The notes: generated by a model not told the origin, from the letters alone. A stretch of 57,468 bases of DNA from an uncultured Eubacteriales bacterium (GCA_934454845.1 CAKSGV010000012.1:1-57468), one strand, 5' to 3'; positions 16,535 through 23,621 are shown, counted from the first letter of the stretch. Translations and numbers: made by a program.

Positions 16535-16579
16535 AACTTTCCTCGTCAGTTTATGTAAATTATTTTATATTGTGGCAGA

Positions 16580-17860
16580 TCACACAGCAACATAAGTTAT
16601 AGAAATACTATCTCGCAATTTCTTTATATCGGAATAAAGAAGAGTTTCTTTTTCACTGAGCATTTGTGCAGCCTTTTCAAGAAAGTCTCGATTTTTAATA
16701 AGTATTTCACGAACCTTAAACATATATCGCTCAAGCTCGGCGTGAACAACCGATTCGTTTCTTGAAATAAAACTTTCGGATTTTTCCGAGAATCTGCGGT
16801 TAGCAACATTTATCATGGCAAGTCCGCCTGTTCCGCTTTCTGTTAATGCAATACGAATATGCTCGACAGCTTTTGCGATATCACTTTGACACCCACTCGC
16901 ACAAATGCCTGAATAATAAAGCTCTACCGCCGCCTTTCCTGCAAGAGAAATGAGGATGTGGTGAGCTCGTCTTGTTATCGGCATACAGCGGTGGATAAAT
17001 CCGCCTGTTGAGTCCCTTCCGGCAGTTCTGAGTGAAGCCAGTCCTACGCTGCCTTGAGTTAAAACTTCTGAAACAACAAGATGTCCGGCTTCGTGAAGCG
17101 AGATTTCATATAATTCATCGTCAGACTTTTTTGTGAAATTATCGGGCGCATTATATTGCATACGGAGAACGGATTTAACAAAATCATCCATTTCAATTTT
17201 CTTTTTTCTTGCATAAGCCGCCGTGATTGCCGCTTCATTCAGGATTGTTTCAAGCTCGGCGCAAGAACTGTAGCTTACCATTTTAACAAGGTCGTCCATA
17301 TTTACATTATCCGATACTTTTTTCTTTTCAAGATAATATTTTATAATTTTTTCCGCATCTCTGTCAGTAGGAGAATTTACCTCTATTTTGCGGTCAAACC
17401 TGCCCGAACGAATAAGCGAACGGGGGAGCTTTCGAATTTCGTTTACGGTTGCAAACACAAATACATTGCAGCCCTTAACCTCGTCAATACCTGCCTGCAC
17501 CGCAACATATTCCTCGGCGTCTGTATGGCTGTCGTCCTCGTTTGCAAATTTATCCATATCGTCAAGCAATACTATTGCCGGAGCGCTTTCTTTGGCTTTT
17601 TCAAAGGTAGCGGTGATTTTCCCAATAAAATCATCGTTGCCCTTATCACGGCGAACAATATATGCAGGTAATCCGCTTTCGGATATAAAACACTTTGCCA
17701 TAAGGCTTTTTCCGAGCCCCGGGTCACCGTAAAGTAAAATGCCTTGAGGCAGCTTTGCACCGAGATTTTCGTAAATTTCTCTGTTGTGAATCATATCGCA
17801 GATCTGCAAAAGCTCATCTTTGATTGTTTTGTATCCGATAATTTTGTCAAATGCACTCAT
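16580..17860 (-). CDS. Soluble FtsH-like AAA+ zinc metalloprotease
   Basis: A 426-residue protein with an AAA+ ATPase domain followed by an M41-type peptidase domain. Visible are Walker A GDPGLGKS, Walker B AIVLLDDMDKF, second region of homology SLIRSGRFDRKIE with arginine fingers, and the zinc-binding HEAGH. The two N-terminal transmembrane helices and periplasmic domain of housekeeping FtsH are absent, so the protein should be cytoplasmic. It is the first gene of a four-gene operon with the phosphatase, CPCC and cREC genes, read from the GTACCAA-type promoter at 17899-17931. Similar membrane-free FtsH-like proteins occur in mobile cargo; the target here is unknown. Confidence 0.88.
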   Translation of the reverse strand: MSAFDKIIGYKTIKDELLQICDMIHNREIYENLGAKLPQGILLYGDPGLGKSLMAKCFISESGLPAYIVRRDKGNDDFIGKITATFEKAKESAPAIVLLDDMDKFANEDDSHTDAEEYVAVQAGIDEVKGCNVFVFATVNEIRKLPRSLIRSGRFDRKIEVNSPTDRDAEKIIKYYLEKKKVSDNVNMDDLVKMVSYSSCAELETILNEAAITAAYARKKKIEMDDFVKSVLRMQYNAPDNFTKKSDDELYEISLHEAGHLVVSEVLTQGSVGLASLRTAGRDSTGGFIHRCMPITRRAHHILISLAGKAAVELYYSGICASGCQSDIAKAVEHIRIALTESGTGGLAMINVANRRFSEKSESFISRNESVVHAELERYMFKVREILIKNRDFLEKAAQMLSEKETLLYSDIKKLRDSISITYVAV

Positions 17861-17898
17861 TTTTTATTTCCTCCGTAAATTTATCATTCATAAATCAT

Positions 17899-17931
17899 AT
17901 TATACGAAAAGGCATGCACCGTTTTTGGTAC
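17899..17931 (-). promoter_or_regulatory. Cargo promoter with GTACCAA element (AAA+ operon)
   Basis: On the minus strand GTACCAA (17925-17931), 20 nt, TATAAT (17899-17904). Same spacing as promoters 7541-7573 and 12724-12756. The reverse orientation contains ATGCACCG, as in the WYL gene promoter. Confidence 0.6.
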
Positions 17932-18159
17932 TTTAAAATGTGCATAACACTAACGGTTTAAATTTATTTAAACTTGTTCTTAATATATTTGTTCATACAA
18001 TAATTATATGAACACTCATTTGGGATACATTTTAGAAACTTTAATAAATTTTTTCTTGGATACATTCCAAAATATATCCTTTTTCATAAATTTTAACCAT
18101 CACTTTTTCAGACACATATTGCTTTTTATTGTATTACTTATAATGTACCGAAATCAGAA
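17932..18159. other. Intergenic region between AAA+ operon and WYL gene
   Basis: AT-rich with no supported gene. It contains another TGTACCGAAAT motif at 18143-18153 not followed by a matching -10 box, perhaps an extra binding site. Confidence 0.5.
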
Positions 18160-18196
18160 CATAAAAAATCAGCCGCATAATTTGCGACTGATTTTA
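18160..18196 (-). terminator. Terminator of the WYL regulator gene
   Basis: AAAATCAGCCGCA (18167-18177 region) pairs with TGCGACTGATTTT; on the minus strand a TTTTTTAT run follows. It is just past the WYL stop. Confidence 0.75.
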
Positions 18197-18201
18197 AGAA
18201 C

Positions 18202-19188
18202 TTATTCATATTTTTTTATTGCGTTTTCTAAAGAATTCTTAATTTTAACTTTCAGGCTTTCTGGCTTTGTTATCTCCACATAATTTATATATTGCATTGC
18301 CCAGTGCTCCATTGCAATGGGGCTTGCCTTAACGGTAACGGTCACCCGACCGTCGTCACGCTTTGAAATATGTGTATCGCGCCCAAACCAATCAATTATT
18401 TGGTCGATAATGCAAGCGTCGGCAATAAACTCAATTTTTTCCGGCTCGTCGCTGTACATATAAGGCATTGATGAAGAAAATCTCTTGTAGTCAATTCCGC
18501 TTTCATAGCCCGCAACCGAGCGGATAGGCACGGCGGCGTTTTCAGATATGTTCATATTTGTTATATGATCAAGACGGTGAAAAACCATATTGCCCCAGTA
18601 TTCGCTGTAAGCCATAAGGTAATAACGCTGATTGTGAAGTATCATCTGATAGGGGCTTACTTTCTGATAAGAGCTTTTGTGCAGCTTTTTATCCACTCCG
18701 TATTTATTATAATCATAGCTTAGCTGTCTGCCGTTTTCTATTGCGGTATCTATAAGCTCTATATTGTAAAAAAGTGCCTGATTGTCGGTCTTGCTCCAAT
18801 CATTAACCGAATAAATATTTTTAATATGCGACTTGAAGTATTTGTTTGAAAGTCCGCATATGCGCTCTATCAGGTCTTTAGAGTGTTTGGCGGTTATATG
18901 CTTGCTGCTTAAAACGCCGTCTATAAGCATACGGAGCTCGCTGTCTTCAAATTCGCGGCAGTCAATATAGCTGCCCGCCCTGCGTGACTCGATTTCAATA
19001 TCCGCTTCCTTTAAAAGCGATATGTTTCGGCTTATCGCTTTGCGTTCGATAATTATCCCGTAATCGTTTTCAAGATGCGCAGCTATATCGTCCTGAGTCA
19101 GCGGATGGTCATAATCGCTGTATTCTTTAAGTATCTGCCATATTCTTATAAGCGCAAGCTTTTTAGGTTCAAGACCTTCCATTTTCAT
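18202..19188 (-). CDS. WYL-domain transcriptional regulator
   Basis: A 328-residue protein. The N-terminal winged helix-turn-helix (LTQDDIAAHLENDYGI..ERKAISRNISLL) is of the HTH_11/DeoR type, and a WYL ligand-binding module follows (QLSYDYNKYG, then YQKVSPYQMILHNQRYYLMAYSEY, then FHRLDHITNM). A C-terminal WCX-like part ends the protein. Such WYL proteins control phage-defence operons (BrxR/CapW type), sensing nucleic acid or nucleotide ligands through this fold. It has AAAAGGAG before its start and its own promoter with a TGCACCGA element. It is the best candidate to bind the repeated GTACCRA motif of the cargo promoters. Confidence 0.9.
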   Translation of the reverse strand: MKMEGLEPKKLALIRIWQILKEYSDYDHPLTQDDIAAHLENDYGIIIERKAISRNISLLKEADIEIESRRAGSYIDCREFEDSELRMLIDGVLSSKHITAKHSKDLIERICGLSNKYFKSHIKNIYSVNDWSKTDNQALFYNIELIDTAIENGRQLSYDYNKYGVDKKLHKSSYQKVSPYQMILHNQRYYLMAYSEYWGNMVFHRLDHITNMNISENAAVPIRSVAGYESGIDYKRFSSSMPYMYSDEPEKIEFIADACIIDQIIDWFGRDTHISKRDDGRVTVTVKASPIAMEHWAMQYINYVEITKPESLKVKIKNSLENAIKKYE

Positions 19189-19202
19189 TGCTCCTTTTTA
19201 TG

Positions 19203-19237
19203 ATGATACAATAATCTTCAGTGACATATTCGGTGCA
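19203..19237 (-). promoter_or_regulatory. Promoter of the WYL gene with TGCACCGA element
   Basis: TGCACCGA (19230-19237) on the minus strand, 21 nt, TATCAT (19203-19208). A variant of the shared cargo promoter, suggesting autoregulation. Confidence 0.5.
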
Positions 19238-19267
19238 TTACTATATTATCATATAAATAAGAAACCG

Positions 19268-19675
19268 TCAATTGCGGGGAGAACAAATTATTAAAATAAC
19301 CTTTTTGCCTTTATCTTCAAGTTCTCTTATGTTTGCATATGTTCCTTTACTTTTACCGTTCCACAGCATAATTGAAAAATCGCATACCTCGACCATAAGA
19401 GAATCCTTTTGTCTGTGCGCTTCAAATCCGGTTTTATCTGTTTCGACACTGATTTCTTTCCAATTACCGATATTATTTCTTGCTTTTTTACAAGCAGTGT
19501 AAACCGTGACATTTTGATATTTCATTTTGTTTAGATATTGCTGTACAGTTAAATCCGTCCCATAACAATCTCCGATTAAAACTTCGTGACTCTGTTTTAC
19601 TATACTGTATAATATTTTTTTCATTCTGTATGGCAAGGCGCCTATTTCTTTAGATCCGCCGATAAATATTTTCAT
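19268..19675 (-). CDS. SLOG-family (DprA/LOG-like Rossmann) protein
   Basis: A 135-residue single-domain protein with the features of SLOG/YpsA-like Rossmannoid proteins: KIFIGGSKEIG at the N-terminus, LIGDCYGTDLTVQQYL, an NNIGNW segment and a C-terminal MLWNGKSKGTYANIRE. SLOG domains bind nucleotide-derived ligands and are recurrent sensors or effectors in bacterial conflict systems. The gene sits between the WYL regulator and a divergent dGTPase, reading away from the latter. The ligand is unknown. Confidence 0.8.
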   Translation of the reverse strand: MKIFIGGSKEIGALPYRMKKILYSIVKQSHEVLIGDCYGTDLTVQQYLNKMKYQNVTVYTACKKARNNIGNWKEISVETDKTGFEAHRQKDSLMVEVCDFSIMLWNGKSKGTYANIRELEDKGKKVILIICSPRN

Positions 19676-19720
19676 ATAACACCGCCTGATTGCTTTTGAA
19701 TCTGTTTTAACATATCTTAT

Positions 19721-19727
19721 GTACCGA
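19721..19727 (+). promoter_or_regulatory. GTACCGA motif between SLOG and dGTPase genes
   Basis: TATGTACCGAAAT is present but the nearest -10 box (19771) is 43 nt away, so it is two helical turns further out than in the other promoters. It may be a remote site for divergent control. Confidence 0.4.
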
Positions 19728-19747
19728 AATGGGGATATTAAAAGTAA

Positions 19748-19776
19748 TTGTCAATTTACATAATTTATGCTATAAT
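19748..19776 (+). promoter_or_regulatory. Promoter of the dGTPase gene
   Basis: TTGTCA (19748-19753), 17 nt, TATAAT (19771-19776), 18 nt before the start at 19794. Confidence 0.8.
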
Positions 19777-19793
19777 TTTCTTCGGTGAATATA

Positions 19794-20987
19794 ATGAATT
19801 ACAAAAAGCTTTCCGATAACATTTCAGAACAAATTAAAAAAGACCGAAGGAACGATAATCTTTCGGCTTTTGGGTTTAACGAAGAAAACGCACTGCGCAG
19901 AGATAACGAAAGGGACAAAGCAACCGCTATAAGAACTGCGTTTATAAGAGATACGGATAAAATTATACATTGCCCCTATTTCAACCGCTATGCGGATAAA
20001 ACGCAGGTGTTTTCGTTTTATAAAAACGACGATATAACTCACCGTATACTCCACGTCCATTTGGTCTCCCGTATAGCACGCACAATAGGCAAGGCGCTGT
20101 GCCTTAATCTTGATTTGATAGAGGCGATTGCGCTCGGGCACGATATAGGTCACACGCCGTTCGGTCATGAGGGCGAAGAATTTCTTGACGAGCTGCTGTT
20201 TTCGCGCACGGGCAGGCATTTTAGCCACAACATTCAGTCGGTAAGGGTGCTTGATAAAATTTTTCCGTATAATATCACACTTCAAACACTTAACGGAATT
20301 GCCGCGCACGACGGTGAATTGGAGCTTTCCGAGTATCACCCTAAACCGCTTGATAACTTTACTGAGTTTGACAGTCAGATTGAAGCGTGCTTTGTGGATA
20401 AAAAGAATGTTCGTAAGTTAGTTCCGGCAACTCTTGAGGGCTGTGTTATGAGAATATCCGATATTATAGCATATCTCGGCAAGGACAGGCAAGACGCCGA
20501 AAGGGCGCATATTATTTCAAACACCGAGTTTGAAGGCGGCGCTATCGGATCATACAATGCGGAAATTATCAACAACCTTATAGTTAATATAGTAGAAAAC
20601 AGCTACAAAAAGCCCTATATAAAAATGGACGAAGAGCATTTTGCGGCGCTTAAAAAGGCAAAGGCAGATAACTACGAGCTGATATATAAAAACGATTCGG
20701 TAAAATCGGCAATGCGCGAAACCGTAAGACCTATGATGGCAAAGGTTTACGAAAGACTGCTTGCGGATTTAATAAATGAAAATTCAGCCTCGCCTATATT
20801 TACACACCATATTGATTTTGTAAACAAAGTACATTATAAAAGAGAAATTCCATACGAAAAAACAGAACCTAATCAGCTTGTTACAGACTATATAGCAAGT
20901 ATGACAGACGATTATTTTGTAGATTTGTATTCTTACCTTTTCCCGAACGACAAGCTGCAAATTAAGTATAAAGGTTACTTTGAATGA
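19794..20987 (+). CDS. dgt: dGTP triphosphohydrolase (HD family)
   Basis: A 397-residue HD-domain enzyme that removes triphosphate from dGTP or other dNTPs. Visible are HCPYFNRYADKTQVF, HRILHVHLVSRIART and the metal site GHDIGHTPFGHEGE, with a further ISDIIAYLGKD. The start chosen is MNYKKLSDN at 19794; an in-frame GTG at 19785 is possible. It stands alone next to the right attachment site. dNTP-depleting dGTPases are documented anti-phage proteins, and the presence of this gene on an integrative element with WYL and SLOG genes supports that use. Housekeeping dNTP control is the alternative. Confidence 0.9.
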   Translation: MNYKKLSDNISEQIKKDRRNDNLSAFGFNEENALRRDNERDKATAIRTAFIRDTDKIIHCPYFNRYADKTQVFSFYKNDDITHRILHVHLVSRIARTIGKALCLNLDLIEAIALGHDIGHTPFGHEGEEFLDELLFSRTGRHFSHNIQSVRVLDKIFPYNITLQTLNGIAAHDGELELSEYHPKPLDNFTEFDSQIEACFVDKKNVRKLVPATLEGCVMRISDIIAYLGKDRQDAERAHIISNTEFEGGAIGSYNAEIINNLIVNIVENSYKKPYIKMDEEHFAALKKAKADNYELIYKNDSVKSAMRETVRPMMAKVYERLLADLINENSASPIFTHHIDFVNKVHYKREIPYEKTEPNQLVTDYIASMTDDYFVDLYSYLFPNDKLQIKYKGYFE

Positions 20988-21002
20988 ATTCCGTTTAAGG
21001 CC

Positions 21003-21017
21003 TTTCTTTGTTTACTG
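21003..21017. repeat. Arm-type repeat B, right copy
   Basis: TTTCTTTGTTTACTG, identical to 4984-4998. Confidence 0.5.
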
Positions 21018-21057
21018 TGGCTTATATTTTGAATTTTCATTTAGCTTAAAACTCCAT

Positions 21058-21076
21058 ATCATCAATAAAGCATCAA
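21058..21076. repeat. Arm-type repeat A, right copy
   Basis: ATCATCAATAAAGCATCAA, identical to 4932-4950, 82 bp inside attR. Confidence 0.6.
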
Positions 21077-21157
21077 AAGTATATTGATTTTTTTAAAATT
21101 TGTGATATAAGGCTTGAAAAGGCAAGTTTTTGATTTCTTTTTAAGATCTAACAGCCA

Positions 21158-21202
21158 CTCCAAAACCGAGTGCCGAGGGTTCAAGTCCTTCTGCCCCTGC
21201 CA
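21158..21202 (+). repeat. attR: displaced 3' fragment of tRNA-Trp
   Basis: Identical to 4738-4782 over 45 bp. It lacks the 5' half of the tRNA, so it is not a functional tRNA gene. Confidence 0.9.
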
Positions 21203-21208
21203 AGTGCG

Positions 21209-21262
21209 ATAAATCCGAACTTTGTTACCGTGATAGGTGATACGTTCGGATTTATTGTTTTT
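21209..21262 (+). terminator. Terminator beyond attR, probably the original tRNA-Trp terminator
   Basis: ATAAATCCGAAC (21209-21220) pairs with GTTCGGATTTAT (21244-21255), then GTTTTTAT. Confidence 0.75.
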
Positions 21263-21283
21263 ATATCATAATGACAATAGTTT

Positions 21284-21313
21284 AAGGTCAGAGCGTTTTC
21301 ACTCTCTGACCTT
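21284..21313. terminator. Hairpin at the end of the mob operon
   Basis: AAGGTCAGAG pairs with CTCTGACCTT, immediately after the 56-residue ORF on the minus strand. Confidence 0.6.
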
Positions 21314-21320
21314 GTGTGTT

Positions 21321-21491
21321 TTAAGCCGTTTTATCGGCTATCTGTGCCTTTAATTTGGCTTGTTCGGCTTTCCACTCCTCATATTCCTTTCTCCCTTCCT
21401 CGCTCTCGAAGAAGGCATGAATCTGAGGAAGGAAATGCCTTGCAAGGATTTCCAATTCGTGTTTTGGAATATTACTTCTGTTCGCTGCCAT
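21321..21491 (-). pseudogene. Small mob-operon protein with a premature stop near the start
   Basis: The open frame from ATG 21491 encodes 56 residues (MAANRSNIPKHELEIL...), the style of a small conserved protein found after relaxase genes in Clostridia elements. The well-placed ribosome site AAAGGAGG precedes a different in-frame ATG at 21524 whose frame reads MTDNK and then meets TAA at 21507-21509, in frame with the rest. This looks like a nonsense mutation, with weak re-initiation at 21491 possible. Downstream of and coupled to the relaxase gene. Confidence 0.55.
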
Positions 21492-21531
21492 ACGGCAACA
21501 CGGCTTTTATTTGTTGTCGGTCATTCCTCCT

Positions 21532-22884
21532 TTACATATTCATTTGCATACCGCCATCATCATGGTTGTCTTGAATTTGTTTTTTCTTTTGTCCGTGTTT
21601 GCGTTCACGGACAACTTTAGGTTTTGCTTTATCATTATTGTCCGTTTCTCCTGTCATCGCAATATCAGCTGCAAGATATAAAACATCGACGGCAATATTG
21701 CTCCAACCGCCGCCCATTTCAGCTTGAGCTTCCACGGTGTCAAATTCTTGGCTTTCAACTCGTTCATCATTTGACATATTTCCGTGTGCAGCTGCTTTTT
21801 CAAAGAGTCCGTCTGCTTCGATAATTTGTCCTTGGTTGAATACTCTATCGAGTCCATCTTGTCTGTTGCTGCCTTGCGCATTTCCGTTAAGCACGGTCTT
21901 AGCGTCTGTACGATCAGATCCTTCAAATCCTGATGCGTCGGAAGTTCGGATATCAAATCCGTGTTTCGTACAATGCTGTTCCCAACTGTCGAAAAGTATT
22001 CCGCTATTTTGTTGTACTGTTCCAATGTCAGCAGCAGATACTGAGGCTGTATCGGTTCGGTCAATGCCGCTACTGTTTCCTCGGTTATCGGCTCTATCGG
22101 ATTGTTGTTCTTTAGTTTGGTAATATCCATAAGCAAATAATTTCTCCATATTAGTTTTTAAATATTTGTCATCGAGTAATCGGTTATCCCGAAACCTCTG
22201 ACCATCCGGTGTGGTATAGGTTATATACTTGTAACGGTCTATCCATTTTACACCGTATCCGAGTTTTTTCATCTGCTCAATAAACTGCTTTTTGTTTCGG
22301 CTTGTTGCTACCGCATAATCTATGGCATTTGTCAGCTTCAGCTTTTTACTGTTACCGCGTAAGGCGGTACGGTATTCACGCTGATTGATAGATTTTTGTT
22401 TAGGCTTCTGATACGGTGTTAACACCTCTAACCCAAACTGCCGACAGATCATATCCGACTTATGCCGCAGTTCTTCCAATTCCTTTTCGCCTATTTGGAT
22501 TTTATATCCCGTTTCACAGTTTACCGAGTTGACAACGAAATGATTATGCTGGTGATCGCGGTCAATGTGTGTTGCCACGACCACTTCAAACCCATCAAAC
22601 AGTTTTGCTGTTTCCAAACCTATACGGTGTATCTGTTCGGGAGTCGCATTGCAATCGGGTTTAAAGGATTGCACATACTGTTTGAAAAATACACCCTTTG
22701 CTTTACCGTATTGATGCTTGGTAGCCATAAACTCCTGATATGCCGATTCGGGAACGCAGTGCTGACCGCTTACAAGCTTTATTCCGTCTATGACGGTTTT
22801 CTTGTCTTGCATAACATAATCAAGCACTCGCTTCATCGCCGTGGCGGTCTGTGTTTTTTCGGGGATTGCCGTAAAAGTTGCCAT
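21532..22884 (-). CDS. MobA/VirD2-type relaxase
   Basis: A 450-residue relaxase (MOB_P-like). The N-terminal nickase domain shows a catalytic Tyr region (AMKRVLDYVMQDKK) and the three-histidine metal motif HIDRDHQHNHFVVNSVN. The C-terminal ~200 residues are low-complexity and hydrophilic, overlapped by another gene in the -2 frame. Its start ATG overlaps the mobC stop (TGATG). The gene should nick oriT and lead conjugal transfer with help from another element. It is intact in frame. It lies outside the 45-bp repeats and has no integrase of its own nearby. Confidence 0.92.
   Translation of the reverse strand: MATFTAIPEKTQTATAMKRVLDYVMQDKKTVIDGIKLVSGQHCVPESAYQEFMATKHQYGKAKGVFFKQYVQSFKPDCNATPEQIHRIGLETAKLFDGFEVVVATHIDRDHQHNHFVVNSVNCETGYKIQIGEKELEELRHKSDMICRQFGLEVLTPYQKPKQKSINQREYRTALRGNSKKLKLTNAIDYAVATSRNKKQFIEQMKKLGYGVKWIDRYKYITYTTPDGQRFRDNRLLDDKYLKTNMEKLFAYGYYQTKEQQSDRADNRGNSSGIDRTDTASVSAADIGTVQQNSGILFDSWEQHCTKHGFDIRTSDASGFEGSDRTDAKTVLNGNAQGSNRQDGLDRVFNQGQIIEADGLFEKAAAHGNMSNDERVESQEFDTVEAQAEMGGGWSNIAVDVLYLAADIAMTGETDNNDKAKPKVVRERKHGQKKKQIQDNHDDGGMQMNM
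21654..22136 (-). CDS. Gene nested in the relaxase C-terminus: coiled-coil protein with C-terminal membrane helix
   Basis: A 160-codon frame wholly inside the relaxase gene in another frame. It starts at TTG 7 nt after GGAG (ATG two codons on is the alternative). The product has a predicted heptad-rich middle (KDKLSKQTDSLKKQLHTEI) and a hydrophobic end (WAAVGAILPSMFYILQLIL), a plausible protein rather than a random shadow. The arrangement recalls the ColE1 mbeB/mbeD genes nested in the relaxase gene. The function is inferred to be a mobilization accessory. Confidence 0.6.
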   Translation of the reverse strand: MLMDITKLKNNNPIEPITEETVAALTEPIQPQYLLLTLEQYNKIAEYFSTVGNSIVRNTDLISELPTHQDLKDLIVQTLRPCLTEMRKAATDKMDSIEYSTKDKLSKQTDSLKKQLHTEICQMMNELKAKNLTPWKLKLKWAAVGAILPSMFYILQLILR

Positions 22885-23177
22885 CAACCACACCTCCCGA
22901 CTATATCATTGAGCGTGACAAGCAACTCGGCATATTGTTGTTTTAACTCCTGTAAATCTGGACATACAATTTTGCCCATATTGCAGAGCGTTGTTAGCTG
23001 ATTGATATTTCTGCCGATGGCTTTCTGTTCCTTCATGACATCCGAAAGACCGTTTATAACAGTTATGGGTTTATTCATTGCCGCTGCCGTTACAAACTCG
23101 GTGAAGTTCATATTCACTTTTTCTGCTTTTTTCTTGATTGCCGCATAGTCGCTTTCACGAAAACGCATAGCAACCAT
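22884..23177 (-). CDS. mobC: MobC-type relaxosome protein
   Basis: A 97-residue protein with an N-terminal ribbon-helix-helix-like region (RFRESDYAAIKKKAEKVNMN...FTEFV) and the MobC family signature (AIGRNINQLTTLCNMG). It should bind oriT and help the relaxase. Stop and relaxase start overlap (TGATG). First coding gene of the mob operon after the leader; the AUG at 23177 is preceded by a weak site, and a short leader ORF lies upstream. Confidence 0.88.
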   Translation of the reverse strand: MVAMRFRESDYAAIKKKAEKVNMNFTEFVTAAAMNKPITVINGLSDVMKEQKAIGRNINQLTTLCNMGKIVCPDLQELKQQYAELLVTLNDIVGRCG

Positions 23178-23272
23178 TTTTGTCTTGTTGGTTTTAGTTG
23201 TCCTCTCTTTCTGCGGCAGCCGTACTACCGCTGTTTATTCACCGATGTCGTATTATTGGGGGGGTTCGGGGT

Positions 23273-23377
23273 TCACCCCGACAAGCTGTTTGTAAAGCGG
23301 CGGCCGGGAGCCTGCCGTATATACAAACAATATGCTTGCCCTATCCCTTCGGGATAGATAGTATATGGCTGATCCAT
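23273..23377 (-). CDS. Possible 34-residue leader ORF in the mob region
   Basis: An ORF starting MDQPYTIYPEGIGQAY with AAAGGAG 13 nt upstream (long spacing). It covers the palindrome CTATCCC-TTC-GGGATAG. It may be a leader peptide, or chance coding over oriT. Confidence 0.3.
   Translation of the reverse strand: MDQPYTIYPEGIGQAYCLYIRQAPGRRFTNSLSG
23320..23360 (-). other. Candidate oriT region
   Basis: The stretch upstream of mobC has a perfect 7-bp stem CTATCCC/GGGATAG (23341-23357) next to AAACAATATGCTTGCCC, and a CGGGGT/ACCCCG hairpin at 23266-23280. Noncoding palindromic DNA next to mobC is where oriT normally lies. The nic site is not identified. Confidence 0.4.
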
Positions 23378-23396
23378 ATTTTATCGTCAGCTCCTT

Positions 23397-23501
23397 TCAA
23401 CCGATATGTAATAAAAATCCCTGCGAGAAAACTGTATGGTTATTCCTTGACAGTATCCGCGCAGGGATTTGTTTCGCATTTATGCTTTTGTCAAAGAACA
23501 T
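23397..23501 (-). CDS. Possible leader peptide spanning the mob attenuator
   Basis: A 34-codon frame (MFFDKSINAKQIPARILSRN...) running through both arms of the terminator-like hairpin at 23415-23470. The ribosome site is poor. Such leader ORFs occur in attenuated operons of Tn916-like elements; the present case is only suggestive. Confidence 0.3.
   Translation of the reverse strand: MFFDKSINAKQIPARILSRNNHTVFSQGFLLHIG
23411..23470 (-). terminator. Terminator-like leader of the mob operon (attenuator candidate)
   Basis: AAATCCCTGCG (23415-23425) and CGCAGGGATTT (23460-23470) form a perfect 11-bp stem, with inner ACTGT/ACAGT. On the minus strand TTTTATTA follows. The layout matches the xis leader: promoter, hairpin, gene. 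Confidence 0.65.
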
Positions 23502-23592
23502 ACCGACAGAGATAAAAAAGCATTGTGATTTCAAGCTGATTTTGGCTATATAAATCACGCTGATTTTATGTGCAAAATTAAGTTGGAGGCTT

Positions 23593-23621
23593 ATTTTACC
23601 GGAGTTTAAAAGTTTTGTCAA
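23593..23621 (-). promoter_or_regulatory. Promoter of the mob operon
   Basis: TTGACA (23616-23621), 17 nt, TAAAAT (23593-23598). TTGACAAAACTTT is shared with the xis promoter. Confidence 0.75.

Larger units (their letters stand above)
4738..21202. mobile_element. Integrative element in tRNA-Trp, about 16.4 kb
   Basis: Bounded by a perfect 45-bp direct repeat (4738-4782 and 21158-21202) equal to the 3' half of tRNA-Trp. A tyrosine integrase, an HTH protein and an excisionase lie at the left end, in the order expected of integrative elements. The cargo is about 20 genes of defence or immunity character. No relaxase lies inside the bounds, but a relaxase-MobC pair lies immediately to the right, so the element may be mobilised in trans or be one part of a tandem accretion. 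Confidence 0.88.

Noticed and set aside
21158..21202. Second tRNA-Trp gene
   Set aside because: Only the 3' 45 nt are present; no acceptor 5' strand or D arm, so it is an att fragment.
23397..23621. 74-codon ORF starting in the mob promoter
   Set aside because: The longer frame begins inside the -35 box, so it cannot be translated from that promoter; only the shorter internal leader frame is kept, at low confidence.
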